Below, piece after piece: positions 46,208 to 55,789 of a DNA stretch of 64,000 bases. The stretch's first letter is position 1; every line of letters starts with the position of its first letter. The notes beneath the pieces were generated by a model. The model made no database searches and was not told the origin of the DNA. It saw only the letters and a list, made by a program, of their open reading frames with translations. Location of the stretch: positions 868,001 to 932,000 of the forward strand of contig NC_021172.1 of the NCBI RefSeq assembly GCF_000230975.2. The letters run 5' to 3'. A program made the translations under genes and the position numbers. Source of the stretch: Hyphomicrobium denitrificans 1NES1 (lineage in GTDB: Bacteria > Pseudomonadota > Alphaproteobacteria > Rhizobiales > Hyphomicrobiaceae).

Positions 46208-46896
46208 TGAGAACGATCTTCCATGTGGTCCTGGCCGCATTTGGCGCGTTGATAGGTGCCGGCGCCCTGACGCTGCCGGCGTACGCCGCAGGTGATGTGG
46301 ACCAGGGTGCCAAGGCCTTCCGCGTTTGTGCCGCGTGCCACTCGCTCGGCACCGATGTCAACATGACCGGTCCGAGCCTCGCCGGCATTTGGGGACGCAA
46401 GGCGGGACGCCTCAAGAGCTTTGATCGCTATTCGCCGTCGCTCAAGTCATCCGGTGTTGTCTGGGATCAGAAGACGCTCGATGCGTGGCTGCAATCCCCT
46501 GCGGCCTTCATGCCGGGCAACAACATGAAATTCGCCGGCATTCCAGATGCGCGGCCGCGCGCCGATCTTATCGCCTTCCTGGAGGAAGCCAGCACCGGGC
46601 ACATACGCTTGCCTACCGCGATGACTGCACCGCCGTTCGAGGATCTGAAAAAGCAAGGGGCCGACCATCAGGTCGAGGCGATCCGCTATTGCAGAGACAC
46701 CTATCGTGTCACCACCGCGGACGGCCAAACGAGCGATTTCTGGGAAGCGAACCTCCGCTTCAAAACCGACTCCAGCGATACGGGGCCGCTCCCTGGTAAG
46801 CCGGTCATCATGCCGGCGGGAATGATGGGGGATCGCGGGTCTGTCTTCTTCGCTGCCCCCGACGAGATCAGCAAATTCATCAAGCATCAATGCTGA
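46204..46896 (+). CDS. Periplasmic c-type cytochrome with extra C-terminal domain
   Basis: 230 residues. A signal peptide ends at PAYAAG. A class-I cytochrome domain (about 30-125) has CAACH and the axial methionine in NNMKFAGI. It is followed by a roughly 100-residue domain (DHQVEAIRYCRDTYRVTTADGQTSDFWEANLRFKTDSS) that I do not recognise; two cysteines there. Coupled to the multicopper oxidase gene, so it may take its electrons or serve it. Confidence 0.88.
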   Translation: MMRTIFHVVLAAFGALIGAGALTLPAYAAGDVDQGAKAFRVCAACHSLGTDVNMTGPSLAGIWGRKAGRLKSFDRYSPSLKSSGVVWDQKTLDAWLQSPAAFMPGNNMKFAGIPDARPRADLIAFLEEASTGHIRLPTAMTAPPFEDLKKQGADHQVEAIRYCRDTYRVTTADGQTSDFWEANLRFKTDSSDTGPLPGKPVIMPAGMMGDRGSVFFAAPDEISKFIKHQC

Positions 46897-46940
46897 AGGC
46901 ACCCGGACAGATGCAAAACACCAGAGGAAAGGAACCGACT

Positions 46941-47399
46941 ATGAAACGAAGAGAATTCGTTATGCTTTTGGGGGCAGCCGCTTCAGCTCCGGCGCTGCTT
47001 GCAGTTCACGGTGCACGCGCAGCGCCGCCGATACAGGCAACGCTCTACAAGAATCCACAGTGCTCATGCTGCGAGGGTTATGCGCAATATCTCGAGAAGA
47101 ACGGCTTCAAGGTCGATGTGAAGCCGACCAACGACCTTGCGGAGATCAGCCGCAAGGCCGGCGTCCCGGAAGATCTCGAAGGCTGCCATACCATGTTTGT
47201 CGGCAGCTATGTCGTCGATGGCCACGTGCCGGTGGACGTCATTCGCAAGCTGCTCGCTGAAAAGCCGGCGATAGCAGGAATTACCTTGCCGGGGATGCCG
47301 TCTGGGTCGCCCGGCATGACCGGCCCCAAGACCGAGACCTGGACGATCTATGCCGTCACCAAAGACGGCAAGCCGCCAAAAGTCTTCGCGACCGTTTAG
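46941..47399 (+). CDS. DUF411 periplasmic metal-binding protein
   Basis: 152 residues from ATG 46941, preceded by AGGAAAGGA. A Tat-like signal (KRREFVMLLGAAASAPALL) is followed by the DUF411 domain with NPQCSCCEGYAQYLEKNGF and LEGCHTMFVGSYVVDGHVP. The family (CopG-like) binds Cu through its cysteine cluster and accompanies copper resistance genes. Confidence 0.9.
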   Translation: MKRREFVMLLGAAASAPALLAVHGARAAPPIQATLYKNPQCSCCEGYAQYLEKNGFKVDVKPTNDLAEISRKAGVPEDLEGCHTMFVGSYVVDGHVPVDVIRKLLAEKPAIAGITLPGMPSGSPGMTGPKTETWTIYAVTKDGKPPKVFATV

Positions 47400-47411
47400 G
47401 GAGACAAGGCA

Positions 47412-47708
47412 ATGCAGATGGCAAGGACACTTTCCAATTCCGCGGCCCCCATCGCGCCGGCAATCGTCAAACGCCTTGGCGGCAGGCGAGTGCTGTTTGG
47501 TGTTCTCGCATTGGCCCTGATCGGTGCCGGGCTCGCCTGGCAGTGGAGCTGGCTGGTCGCGATCGGCGTTGGTCCGTTGCTGATCAGCGCGGCGCCGTGC
47601 GTCGCGATGTGCGCGCTCGGCCTGTGCATGCACCGCATCTGTAATCACGGCGGAGGCACAGCATCGAACGGAACTTCGCAGAACTCATCACCTCAGCAGG
47701 AGACCTGA
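47412..47708 (+). CDS. Small membrane protein of the copper block
   Basis: 98 residues with two membrane helices (VLFGVLALALIGAGLAW, WLVAIGVGPLLISAA) and the cysteine-containing segment APCVAMCALGLCMHRICNHGG. The Cys/Met/His pattern suggests metal contact. No family named. 12 bases after the DUF411 gene. Confidence 0.7.
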   Translation: MQMARTLSNSAAPIAPAIVKRLGGRRVLFGVLALALIGAGLAWQWSWLVAIGVGPLLISAAPCVAMCALGLCMHRICNHGGGTASNGTSQNSSPQQET

Positions 47709-47709
47709 C

Positions 47710-47994
47710 ATGACCGTTGCAAACAAGCTCACGATCGCGGCCTTCGCCGCAGCACTCGGCGCTCTGATTGCTCCCGCCTTCGCGCAGAACGGCTCGAACG
47801 ACACGCAAGCCCGCCCCGATCACGGCATGAGCATGGGCCGTATGGGCCAAGGCATGATGGGTGGCGGTATGATGTCCGGCAGCATGATGGCGGGCTGCAG
47901 CGACATGATGCAGTCGATGAACAACAGCGGCGACGGCCGCCCGAATAGCCAGTGGCAGAAGCATCCGCCAGGGGCGTCCGATAATGGCGGCTGA
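47710..47994 (+). CDS. Secreted Met-rich putative copper-binding protein
   Basis: 94 residues. A signal peptide ends at PAFAQN. The mature part is dominated by methionine/glycine/histidine (HGMSMGRMGQGMMGGGMM, SGSMMAGCSDMMQSMNN), typical of Cu(I)-binding periplasmic proteins. Starts 1 base after the preceding stop. Confidence 0.7.
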   Translation: MTVANKLTIAAFAAALGALIAPAFAQNGSNDTQARPDHGMSMGRMGQGMMGGGMMSGSMMAGCSDMMQSMNNSGDGRPNSQWQKHPPGASDNGG

Positions 47995-47997
47995 ACC

Positions 47998-50187
47998 ATG
48001 AACGATCCGGCCGGCGAGCAAATGCGGCGAGAGCCCTTTAAGCGCTACAAGGCTATCCTCGCTCGCGTCCATGTCCTCCGTGTGGGCTGTCTCGCCATCA
48101 TATCGTTTTTGTCGGGTTTAGGCTGGCCGGCGTGGGCCGCGACCAGCAACTGGGCCAGCGAGCAGCACGGCGCGGCGCGCCTGATCTCGGCGGTCGAAGC
48201 AACCGGATCGAGCACGCAGGTTGACGTCGGCCTGCAGCTCCGGCTGACGTCCGGTTGGCATACCTATTGGCGGAGTCCGGGCGACGCCGGCATTCCGCCG
48301 GCGATCGACTGGAAGGGTTCGGAAAACTTCGCCGGTGCCGAGATCGCTTGGCCGGCGCCAAAGCGCCTGCCATCCCTCGGCGGGCTGGAGACCGTCGGCT
48401 ACGAAGACGGTGTCGTGTTGCCGATCGTGGTCCGCCTCGCACATCCAGGTGCGCCGCTGCGCCTTCATGCCGAAGTGGATTACGCGTCCTGCAAGGACAT
48501 CTGCATTCCGTATCACGCCAGTCTCGATCTTGCGTTGCCGGCCGGCCTTGCGCGTCCGGGACCGGAAGCGCCGCTTCTCGCGGAAGCGCGCGCGCTGGTG
48601 CCAGGCGATTTGTTGGCCGCGCAATTCGAGCTGCTGGGCGCCGCGGTCGAGGCAAGATCTGGAAGCGCCATTCTTGCAGTCAGGCTGGCGAGCACCACGC
48701 CCTTTGCCTCGCCCGACGTGTTTGTCGAGGGCCTGCAGAAGGGCGCCCCCGGACGTCCGGACACAACCCTATCTGATGCCGGGAGAACGGCAACATTGCG
48801 CGTACCGATCGCCGGCGAACCTGCCGCGGCAATCGCAGGGCAGAATCTCAAAGTGACCATCGTCGACGGCGCGCGCACCGCCGAGACGGAGATCACGCCA
48901 GTGCTGGGCAGCCTGCCGCCTCTTCAGGCCGATGCGAGCCGCATCGCCATCTTCGGCCTCGCGTTGCTCGGCGGGCTGATGCTCAACCTCATGCCCTGCG
49001 TTCTGCCGGTGCTCTCGCTGAAACTGCTGGCGCTCGCCGGCTACGCCGGCGCGGAGCGGCGCGCGGCACGTATTGGCCTGCTGGCGACTGCGGCAGGCGT
49101 GATTGTCTCCTTCGCGATTCTGGCAGCGGCGCTGATCGCGTTGAAAGCCGCCGGCAGCGCGATCGGCTGGGGCATTCAGTTTCAGCAGCCTTGGTTCCTC
49201 GCCGGCATGGCGCTGGTCACGACCTTGTTTGCGGCGAGCCTCTGGGGCTGGGCACCGATCTTTCTTCCGACTGGCGTCGCCAACGCCATCGGATCGGTTC
49301 GCGGACACGGTCGCGTCTCCAATGCATTCCTGATGGGCGCATTCGCAACGCTGCTGGCGGCCTCCTGCTCAGCCCCCTTCGTCGGCACTGCGATCGGCTT
49401 CGCGCTGGCGCGTGGCCCGATCGACATCGCACTGGTGTTCGGCGCGCTCGGTTTCGGTATGGCAGCGCCCTTCCTCGCTATTGCCGCTCTCCCCGGATTG
49501 ATCGCTTACCTTCCGCGCTCAGGACGCTGGATGATCTGGCTGGAGCGCGTCCTTGGCGTGGCTTTGATCGGCACAACTGCGTGGTTGCTCTCCGTGCTGG
49601 CGCTCGAAGCGGGGACGGAACTGGCGCTCGTCACAGGCGCCTTGCTGGCACTCTTGTTGGCCGCGCTTGCCTGGCGGCAGCAACGTTTGACTGCCGGGCT
49701 TGCAAAGCGCTCGCTCGGCGTGGCCGCGGTGGGTCTGGCCGCGCTTGCCGTGCTCGTTCCTTCTCTGCGCGGCGAGGCCGCTTTGACGAAGGTAACGTCT
49801 TCAAAAGGCGAAGCCGGACAATGGCAGCCCTTCGATGAAGCAGCGGTCCATGAAAGCGTTGCCGCGGGAAACACTGTTCTTGTCGATATCACGGCGGCGT
49901 GGTGCCTGACCTGCAAGGCGAACGAGCTCGCAGTGTTCGACCGGTCGCCGGTTGCCGAAAAGCTCCGCGATCCGCGCGTCGTTGCGATGCGGGCGGATTG
50001 GACGCGCGCGGATCCGGCGATAACTGCGTATCTCCAAAGCTTCGGCCGCTATGGCGTGCCGCTCGATGTGGTCTATGGGCCGGAAGCTCCGCACGGCATT
50101 CCGCTCCCTGAGCTGCTGACTTCCGGCGCGGTCATGGAGGCGCTAGCGCGCGCGAGCGCTGGCGGCAAAGAGGAAGCACACGAATGA
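47998..50187 (+). CDS. DsbD/ScsB-type thiol-disulfide reductase
   Basis: 729 residues. The N-terminal periplasmic domain resembles DsbD/ScsB alpha (DVGLQLRLTSGWHTYWRSPGDAG, DYASCKDICIPY). A CcdA-like membrane domain of eight helices (about 305-590) has its cysteines in NLMPCVLPVLSLK and AASCSAPFVGT. The C-terminal thioredoxin domain carries AAWCLTCKANELAV. It carries reducing power from the cytoplasm to periplasmic proteins; in copper islands it probably protects cysteines oxidised by copper. Confidence 0.92.
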   Translation: MNDPAGEQMRREPFKRYKAILARVHVLRVGCLAIISFLSGLGWPAWAATSNWASEQHGAARLISAVEATGSSTQVDVGLQLRLTSGWHTYWRSPGDAGIPPAIDWKGSENFAGAEIAWPAPKRLPSLGGLETVGYEDGVVLPIVVRLAHPGAPLRLHAEVDYASCKDICIPYHASLDLALPAGLARPGPEAPLLAEARALVPGDLLAAQFELLGAAVEARSGSAILAVRLASTTPFASPDVFVEGLQKGAPGRPDTTLSDAGRTATLRVPIAGEPAAAIAGQNLKVTIVDGARTAETEITPVLGSLPPLQADASRIAIFGLALLGGLMLNLMPCVLPVLSLKLLALAGYAGAERRAARIGLLATAAGVIVSFAILAAALIALKAAGSAIGWGIQFQQPWFLAGMALVTTLFAASLWGWAPIFLPTGVANAIGSVRGHGRVSNAFLMGAFATLLAASCSAPFVGTAIGFALARGPIDIALVFGALGFGMAAPFLAIAALPGLIAYLPRSGRWMIWLERVLGVALIGTTAWLLSVLALEAGTELALVTGALLALLLAALAWRQQRLTAGLAKRSLGVAAVGLAALAVLVPSLRGEAALTKVTSSKGEAGQWQPFDEAAVHESVAAGNTVLVDITAAWCLTCKANELAVFDRSPVAEKLRDPRVVAMRADWTRADPAITAYLQSFGRYGVPLDVVYGPEAPHGIPLPELLTSGAVMEALARASAGGKEEAHE

Positions 50188-50798
50188 GCTTCTATCAGCG
50201 CTACATCATCCCGCGCCTCACGCATCTGGCGATGCGTCAGAAGCAGCTCTTGCCGTTCCGGCAGCGCGTGATCGGCGCAGCCGAAGGACGGGTACTGGAA
50301 ATCGGCATCGGCTCGGGACTGAACTTTCCTTTGTATGGCGGAACGGTTACCTCCTTGATCGGGCTGGAGCCGTCATGCGAGTTGTTGAACATGGCGCGCC
50401 CCCGTGCCGAGGCCGCCGCGGCGCCGATCACATTGCTCGATGGATCGGCCGAAACGATCCCACTGGACAGCGGCAGCATCGATACGGTCGTCACGACATG
50501 GACATTATGCACGATTCCGAATGCGGCTCAGGCGCTCGGCGAAATGCGTCGCGTGTTGCGACCGGGCGGCGCGCTCCTCTTCGTTGAGCACGGTCGCGCA
50601 CCAGAGCCTAGCGTTGCGGGCTGGCAGGACCGGTTCGATCCGCTGTGGTCGCGCCTCGCGGGCGGCTGTCATCTGAACCGCAAAATGGACGATCTGATCG
50701 GTGCTAACGGGTTTCGGATTGAAGCAATGGAGAACGCTCGCATCCCCGGTCCGCGAACACACACGTATCTCTATCAAGGGCGCGCGAGACCCGCATGA
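50184..50798 (+). CDS. Class-I SAM-dependent methyltransferase
   Basis: 204 residues. SAM-binding motif GRVLEIGIGSGLNFPLY and the post-motif string DTVVTTWTLCTIPNAAQALGEM. Similar to UbiE/phospholipid-N-methyltransferase-like enzymes; the substrate is unknown. Its start overlaps the ScsB-like stop (ATGA), and the SCO gene overlaps its own stop. It resembles the methyltransferase at 59964-60599 in the second metal cluster. Confidence 0.88.
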   Translation: MSFYQRYIIPRLTHLAMRQKQLLPFRQRVIGAAEGRVLEIGIGSGLNFPLYGGTVTSLIGLEPSCELLNMARPRAEAAAAPITLLDGSAETIPLDSGSIDTVVTTWTLCTIPNAAQALGEMRRVLRPGGALLFVEHGRAPEPSVAGWQDRFDPLWSRLAGGCHLNRKMDDLIGANGFRIEAMENARIPGPRTHTYLYQGRARPA

Positions 50799-51493
50799 GA
50801 GCGCTGCGGCTCATACGTTGGATCGCCTTTGTTGGCATAGCGCTGTTGCTGGTGGCGATCGCCGTGTTCGAAATTGCGCCTGGTGTGCGCGAGGCCGTCT
50901 TGCCGCCTTCGGGCGGAACTGCTTCCGCGTCCAACGAGGATACCGTGAGTGTACCTGCGGGCGTCCCGATCGGCGGTCCGTTCCAACTCACCGACGACAA
51001 AGGGCACCCCATCACCGATGCCGACTATCGCGGACGCTGGATGCTCGTCTTCTTTGGTTACACGAACTGCCCCGATGAGTGCCCGCTGACGCTTCAGAAG
51101 ATGGCGATAACGCTGCAAGATCTGGGACCGTTAGCGGATCGCATTGCGCCGCTCTTCATCACGATTGATCCCGGGCGCGACACGCCCGAACGGCTCGCGG
51201 GCTACCTCGAGAATTTTAACGCGCGCATCACCGGGCTGACCGGAAGCAATGAGCAAATCGCCACGGTCGCCAAGACGTATCGGGTCTACTACGAACCGGG
51301 CCGAAACGAGGAATCAGGTGTGGATCTCGTCAGCCATTCGACCTTTCTCTACCTCATGGATCCGACGGGAAAGCTAAATGCGCTTTTTTCCCAGGACGTC
51401 ACGCCCGAGAGGCTGACCGCTGCCTTGCGCACGCGGCTGTCATCGCCGCAGCAAGCGATGCGGGCCAATTCGGAAGGGAAAGTCGCGCGATGA
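50795..51493 (+). CDS. SCO1/SenC family copper-binding protein
   Basis: 232 residues with an N-terminal membrane anchor. The thioredoxin fold has the copper-binding CxxxC in GYTNCPDECPLTLQKM and the distal histidine in LVSHSTFLYLMDP. SCO proteins insert copper in cytochrome oxidase CuA or handle copper stress. Overlaps both neighbours by ATGA, so it is part of the copper operon rather than of a cytochrome oxidase operon. Confidence 0.93.
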   Translation: MRALRLIRWIAFVGIALLLVAIAVFEIAPGVREAVLPPSGGTASASNEDTVSVPAGVPIGGPFQLTDDKGHPITDADYRGRWMLVFFGYTNCPDECPLTLQKMAITLQDLGPLADRIAPLFITIDPGRDTPERLAGYLENFNARITGLTGSNEQIATVAKTYRVYYEPGRNEESGVDLVSHSTFLYLMDPTGKLNALFSQDVTPERLTAALRTRLSSPQQAMRANSEGKVAR

Positions 51494-51603
51494 TGCACGA
51501 CATGGGAAGCATGATGTGGGGCATGGGCTTCGTTTGGCTGATCGTCATCATCGTGCTCGTGCTGGCTGCTGCGGCGCTGGTGAAGTATCTCTTCTTCCGA
51601 TAA
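51490..51603 (+). CDS. 37-residue Met-rich single-helix membrane peptide
   Basis: Starts MMHDMGSMMWGMGF and continues as one membrane helix (VWLIVIIVLVLAAAALVKYLFF). ATG 51490 overlaps the SCO stop as ATGA, the same coupling used along this operon, which strongly supports translation. The methionine-rich outside face could bind Cu(I). Confidence 0.75.
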   Translation: MMHDMGSMMWGMGFVWLIVIIVLVLAAAALVKYLFFR

Positions 51604-51631
51604 GGCACCACAGATGCGAGGCTCGCGCCGC

Positions 51632-52300
51632 CTACATCCCGCTCTTCACGCCCCAGCGGACGAGCAGCCAGTTCGCCGGATAGGTCGTCAGGAACCCAAG
51701 CACCATACCGATCTGCATCATGAACCAGAACACGATGCTCGATGCGTCAGGCCTATGCGATGGCATTAGGAGGAACCAGATAACCGCCATCCAGGCGAAC
51801 ATGCCGACCTCGAAAGCAGTCAGCGATAAGGTGTCCGCCTTAACCGCGTCGATGATCGCTTCGCCCGGCGCGACCTGGCGCATCGCCCGGATCGGGAAGT
51901 ATTGAAAGGCGATACCGAATAAGTATGCGAAGCCGAACTCGACAACGTATTCTGAATAAAGCCGTTGGCCCAAAAGAACCCAGCCCGTGGCGAGCACGAT
52001 CGGCGCGCCGATGATGTCACCGATCACGCAACCGCTGCCGCAATGTGTGGCCGACAGAAAGATGCTTTTCCAGTGGGGCTGGCGGCCCTCCATCTTCGGT
52101 GCACCGACCGCCATCGGACGACCCATAGCGGTGTATAACCACCAGGCGACGACTGGAAAGTACAGCCCCGTCACCGGCCAAACGATATTCATGATGGCCA
52201 TGCGCTGGGGATAACGCATTATGTCGATTGCGATCACAGCCGCAGTGACGAGACCGAGGGTGATCGAGAGCCAAGACAGAATTGTCAACCACTGCGGCAT
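51632..52300 (-). CDS. DUF4396 membrane protein
   Basis: 222 residues with about six membrane helices. The DUF4396 pattern is seen in VWPVTGLYFPVVAWWLYT, then FLSATHCGSGCVIGDIIGAP (cysteine-histidine motif in a helix) and FAYLFGIAFQYFPIR. Function unknown, common near metal genes. Last gene of the minus-strand copper operon; its start overlaps the end of the pterin dehydratase gene. Confidence 0.88.
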   Translation of the reverse strand: MPQWLTILSWLSITLGLVTAAVIAIDIMRYPQRMAIMNIVWPVTGLYFPVVAWWLYTAMGRPMAVGAPKMEGRQPHWKSIFLSATHCGSGCVIGDIIGAPIVLATGWVLLGQRLYSEYVVEFGFAYLFGIAFQYFPIRAMRQVAPGEAIIDAVKADTLSLTAFEVGMFAWMAVIWFLLMPSHRPDASSIVFWFMMQIGMVLGFLTTYPANWLLVRWGVKSGM

Positions 52301-52674
52301 GCTGCGCCTTCAATCGTTCGATGCAATAACCGATTTCCGATGCTTGTGATCCGGTCGATCTTCGCTGCCATGATGAAGTCGTTCTCGTGGAGGCCTTTGA
52401 TCTTCTTGGTGCGCAGCGACACGGTCGCGTAACCCCACCCGAAGCTGACGTCCGGGTGGTGGCCCTCGTTCTCGGCGAGCCCGCCGACCTGCTGCACGAA
52501 TGTGAGGGCCTCCCGGAAGTTGCCGAAACGGAAAGTCCGCTCGATCCGATGTGCATCGTCCAGCAACGCCCATTCCGGCGCCTGAGCGAGCAGTTCCTCG
52601 GCCTCCTGCTGCGTCAAAGGCGGCATCCCGCCGCGGCAGGGCATGCAGCTCTTTGTTAGGAGAGTTTCCGCCAT
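52285..52674 (-). CDS. 4a-hydroxytetrahydrobiopterin dehydratase family protein
   Basis: 129 residues from ATG 52674. PCD/DCoH fold with the active-site string GHHPDVSFGWGYATVSL and an N-terminal SCMPCRGGMPPL cysteine pair. Known enzymes recycle pterin cofactor for phenylalanine hydroxylase. No hydroxylase is present here, so a different role (perhaps Moco-like or metal-related) is possible. 10 bases after cueR. Confidence 0.85.
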   Translation of the reverse strand: MAETLLTKSCMPCRGGMPPLTQQEAEELLAQAPEWALLDDAHRIERTFRFGNFREALTFVQQVGGLAENEGHHPDVSFGWGYATVSLRTKKIKGLHENDFIMAAKIDRITSIGNRLLHRTIEGAACRSG

Positions 52675-52684
52675 GTTGGCTCCG

Positions 52685-53095
52685 TCAGTGTATAGGGGTT
52701 TCGAGTTCCTCGAGGATCGGACATTCGGGTCGCTGGTTGCCCTGACAACGTTCGGCGAGATCGGCAATCGTGTTCCGGATCGCCTTAAGTTCGGCAATCT
52801 TGTGGTCGAGTTCGGCGACATGCGCGAGCGCGAGCCGTTTCACGTCTTTGCTGGCGCGGCGGCGATCGCGGTAGAGCGCGAGCAGTTTCGCGACCTCCTT
52901 AAGTGAGAAGCCCAAGCTCCGCGCGCGCTGGATGAAGCGGAGCGTCTGGATGTCCTTTTCGTCATAGGCGCGATACCGGTTCTCCATCCGCTCCGCTGGG
53001 GCGATGAGGCCGATCTCTTCGTAATAGCGGATGGTTTTTGGCGGCACGCCCGACTGGGATGCCGCCTCACCGATCGACATGATGCCGTTGCTCAT
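52685..53095 (-). CDS. cueR: CueR-type Cu(I)-responsive MerR regulator
   Basis: 136 residues. MerR HTH (about 5-70; SIGEAASQSGVPPKTIRYYEEIGLI). The C-terminal metal loop CQGNQRPEC has the C-x7-C spacing of CueR, which binds a single Cu(I). It lies 4 bases after copA in the same operon, and the CueR-type promoter is upstream of the whole operon at 55790-55820. Confidence 0.92.
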   Translation of the reverse strand: MSNGIMSIGEAASQSGVPPKTIRYYEEIGLIAPAERMENRYRAYDEKDIQTLRFIQRARSLGFSLKEVAKLLALYRDRRRASKDVKRLALAHVAELDHKIAELKAIRNTIADLAERCQGNQRPECPILEELETPIH

Positions 53096-53099
53096 TGCT

Positions 53100-55508
53100 T
53101 CAAACCCTTCCGGGTGCTGCCGCAGGCCGCCAGCGCCGCAGCAGCAGCGCGTTCGTCACGACGCTGACCGAGGACAGCGCCATCGCTGCGCCGGCGATCA
53201 CCGGGCTCAACACGCCCAACGCAGCCGCCGGCATGCCGATCACGTTGTAGATGAACGCCCAAAACAGACCCTGACGGATCTTGTTGTAGGTCGCCCGGCT
53301 CACCGCGATCGCATCGCCGATTAACAGCGGATCGCCGCGCATAAGGGTGATCCCCGCCGTCTGCATTGCGACATCAGCGCCGGTGCCCATCGCGATGCCG
53401 ATATCGGCCGCGGCCAGCGCCGGCGCATCGTTGACGCCATCTCCTACCATCCCGACATGACGGCCCGCGGCCTGGAGCCGCTGCACCTCCGCCGCCTTCT
53501 CCGCGGGCAAGACGCCGGCCAGCACCCGTTTGATGCCGAGTTGCGCGGCGACCGCGGCAGCGGTGCGCTCGTTGTCGCCGGTCAGCAGCACGATCTCAAT
53601 GCCGATCTCATGCAGATGCCGTACTGCGGCTGCGGCAGTGGGCTTCAGCGGATCGGCAACTGCGATGAGGCCGAGGAGGGACGCGGCCGTGTCGAGCGCT
53701 GCGACCCACATGACCGTGCGCCCCTGCTCTTCAAGACGCGCAGCCTGAGCTTCCATCTCGTCAGTGCGAACGCCGTTCTCCTGCATGAGGCGTCGGTTGC
53801 CGATCGCGATCTGGCGGCCGTCAACCAGCGCCGTCAGACCCTTGCCGGCATGGCTCTGAAACTCTGCGAGCACTGGAAGCGCAATGCCTTCGGCTTTTGC
53901 CAAGACAGCGCGCGCGAGTGGATGTTCGCTGCCTTTCTGAGCCGCGGCGGCAATCGTCAACAGCTCCGCTTCACTGACGTTTTTCGGGAAGATATCGGTA
54001 ACCGCCGGCTTGCCTTCCGTCACGGTTCCAGTCTTGTCGAGGATCACCGTGTCGAGCCGATGAGCCCGTTCGAGCGCCTCGGCATCGCGGATCAGGATGC
54101 CCGCCTTGGCGGCGGCGCCGGTGCCAACCATCAGCGCCGTTGGGGTCGCCAGCCCAAGCGAGCACGGACAAGCGATCACCATCACAGCGACCGCTGCGAT
54201 GACGCCTGCCGTAAAGTTGCCAGCGAGCAGCCACCAGGCGAGGAAAGCCACCAGCGCAATGCCCACGACCACGGGCACAAAGATCGCAGCGACGCGGTCA
54301 ACCAAGCGCTGCACTGGCGGCTTCTTCGCCTGGGCGTTTTCGACCAGTGCGATGATGCGCGACAACATCGATTGCGCGCCGACTGCCGTCGTCTCGATGC
54401 GCAAGAGGCCACTGCCATTGATCGAACCGCCGGTGGCCGGATCGCCGGGGTTCTTCCCGACAGGCAGGCTCTCGCCCGTCAGCAGGCTTTCGTCTACTTC
54501 GCTGCGGCCGTCGATGACGATGCCGTCCACCGGTAGTTTTTCTCCGGGGCGGACAACGACAACGTCGCCAACCGCAACCGCGGCGACCGGCACCTCGATC
54601 TCGGCTCCGTTGCGCTCGACGCGAGCTCTGTCCGGGCGCAGCGACATGAGTGCCTGGATCGCCGCAGTGGTCGAGCGCTTGGCGCGTGCTTCGAGCCATT
54701 TGCCGACCATGATCAGCGCGATCACCACCGCAGCAGCCTCGAAGTAGAGATGCGTGCCGTGCGGCCCGGCGAACATGAGATAGACGCTGTAGAAATATGC
54801 CGCGGACGTACCGAGCGAGACCAACAGGTCCATGTTGCCCGTGAAGGTACGCAACGCTTTCCAGGCGGCGATATAGAAGCGCGCGCCAATGATGAACTGC
54901 ACCGGCGTCGCCAAAGCAAGCTGCAGCCAGGCCGGCTGCATGATCCCAAACATCGGCAGGAGCAGCGGTGCGCTCAGCGCGATAGCAGCCCCGATGCGCC
55001 AAGTCTCACGCCTAAAGCGGCGCTCTTCGGTCGTGATGATTTGCTTGTCGCGTTCGACATCGCCGGTGAGCAACTCCGCGCCGTAGCCGGCCCGCTCGAC
55101 GGCGGCGATCAGATCGGCCGCCTTCAGAATGCCGGCGATGCCCTCGACGGACGCCTTCTCGCTCGCGAGGTTGACCTCGGCACGGGTGACGCCAGGAACG
55201 GACAAGAGCGCGTTCTCGACGCGGCCGCTACACGTCGCACACGTCATGCCGGAGACGGCGATCTCCCGCGTCTCGCGCGGCACGTCGTAGCCGGCGCGCG
55301 CTATCGCCTCCCCGAGCTTCGAGGGATCAAGACGCGCCGGATCAAAGTTCACGTCGGCTTGTTCGGCCGTCAGGTTGACCGTTGCTTCCACGCCGGGAAG
55401 GGAGCGGAGTGCCTTTTCAACTCGTCCAGCGCACGTCGCACAGGTCATGCCTTCAATCGGCAAGACCACCCGCGTGCGCTCAGCAGCAGCCGCTGCGAGC
55501 GCGCTCAT
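53100..55508 (-). CDS. copA: Cu(I)-exporting P1B-type ATPase
   Basis: 802 residues from ATG 55508, which has GGAGG 6 bases upstream. Two N-terminal HMA domains ([30 protein letters not shown]), eight helices with the CPC motif [17 protein letters not shown], actuator TGES, phosphorylation site [17 protein letters not shown] and [10 protein letters not shown]. It pumps Cu(I) to the periplasm, where the multicopper oxidase oxidises it. Overlaps the small HMA gene upstream by 29 bases. Confidence 0.97.
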   Translation of the reverse strand: MSALAAAAAERTRVVLPIEGMTCATCAGRVEKALRSLPGVEATVNLTAEQADVNFDPARLDPSKLGEAIARAGYDVPRETREIAVSGMTCATCSGRVENALLSVPGVTRAEVNLASEKASVEGIAGILKAADLIAAVERAGYGAELLTGDVERDKQIITTEERRFRRETWRIGAAIALSAPLLLPMFGIMQPAWLQLALATPVQFIIGARFYIAAWKALRTFTGNMDLLVSLGTSAAYFYSVYLMFAGPHGTHLYFEAAAVVIALIMVGKWLEARAKRSTTAAIQALMSLRPDRARVERNGAEIEVPVAAVAVGDVVVVRPGEKLPVDGIVIDGRSEVDESLLTGESLPVGKNPGDPATGGSINGSGLLRIETTAVGAQSMLSRIIALVENAQAKKPPVQRLVDRVAAIFVPVVVGIALVAFLAWWLLAGNFTAGVIAAVAVMVIACPCSLGLATPTALMVGTGAAAKAGILIRDAEALERAHRLDTVILDKTGTVTEGKPAVTDIFPKNVSEAELLTIAAAAQKGSEHPLARAVLAKAEGIALPVLAEFQSHAGKGLTALVDGRQIAIGNRRLMQENGVRTDEMEAQAARLEEQGRTVMWVAALDTAASLLGLIAVADPLKPTAAAAVRHLHEIGIEIVLLTGDNERTAAAVAAQLGIKRVLAGVLPAEKAAEVQRLQAAGRHVGMVGDGVNDAPALAAADIGIAMGTGADVAMQTAGITLMRGDPLLIGDAIAVSRATYNKIRQGLFWAFIYNVIGMPAAALGVLSPVIAGAAMALSSVSVVTNALLLRRWRPAAAPGRV

Positions 55509-55758
55509 TTCGCCCTCCGGTCGATTCATCCTTCGCGATCTGCGCCCCGTAGCCGGCGGCTTTGACGGCCTCGATCAGGTCCTCCGGCCGCGCTGTGCCT
55601 CTCACCACGGCGCGGCCGCCGGGAAAATCGACGCTGGCGTGCTCGACACCGGGAACCCGTGAGAGAACCCGCGTCAGCGTGTTGGCGCACCCGCTGCAGG
55701 TCATTCCCGAAATCGACAACGTGCTGTCTCCGGGACTCTTTGTTTCCAATCCAGCCAT
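55480..55758 (-). CDS. copZ: HMA-domain copper chaperone
   Basis: 92 residues. One ferredoxin-like HMA domain (about 12-75) has the metal site [11 protein letters not shown], then a short tail ending in SGCC, an additional cysteine pair. It probably hands Cu(I) to CopA or buffers it. First gene of the minus-strand operon; ATG 55758 has GGAG 8 bases upstream. Confidence 0.88.
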   Translation of the reverse strand: MAGLETKSPGDSTLSISGMTCSGCANTLTRVLSRVPGVEHASVDFPGGRAVVRGTARPEDLIEAVKAAGYGAQIAKDESTGGRNERARSGCC

Positions 55759-55771
55759 GAATTCATACTCC

Positions 55772-55787
55772 TTCCAGTAAACTGGAA
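55772..55787. promoter_or_regulatory. Second TTCCAG-type inverted repeat in the leader
   Basis: TTCCAGT-AA-ACTGGAA, a perfect 7-base inverted repeat, lies between the -10 and the Shine-Dalgarno of the chaperone gene. It shares the TTCCAG/CTGGAA half-sites with the CueR box, so it may be a second regulator site or an mRNA hairpin. Confidence 0.5.
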
Positions 55788-55789
55788 CC

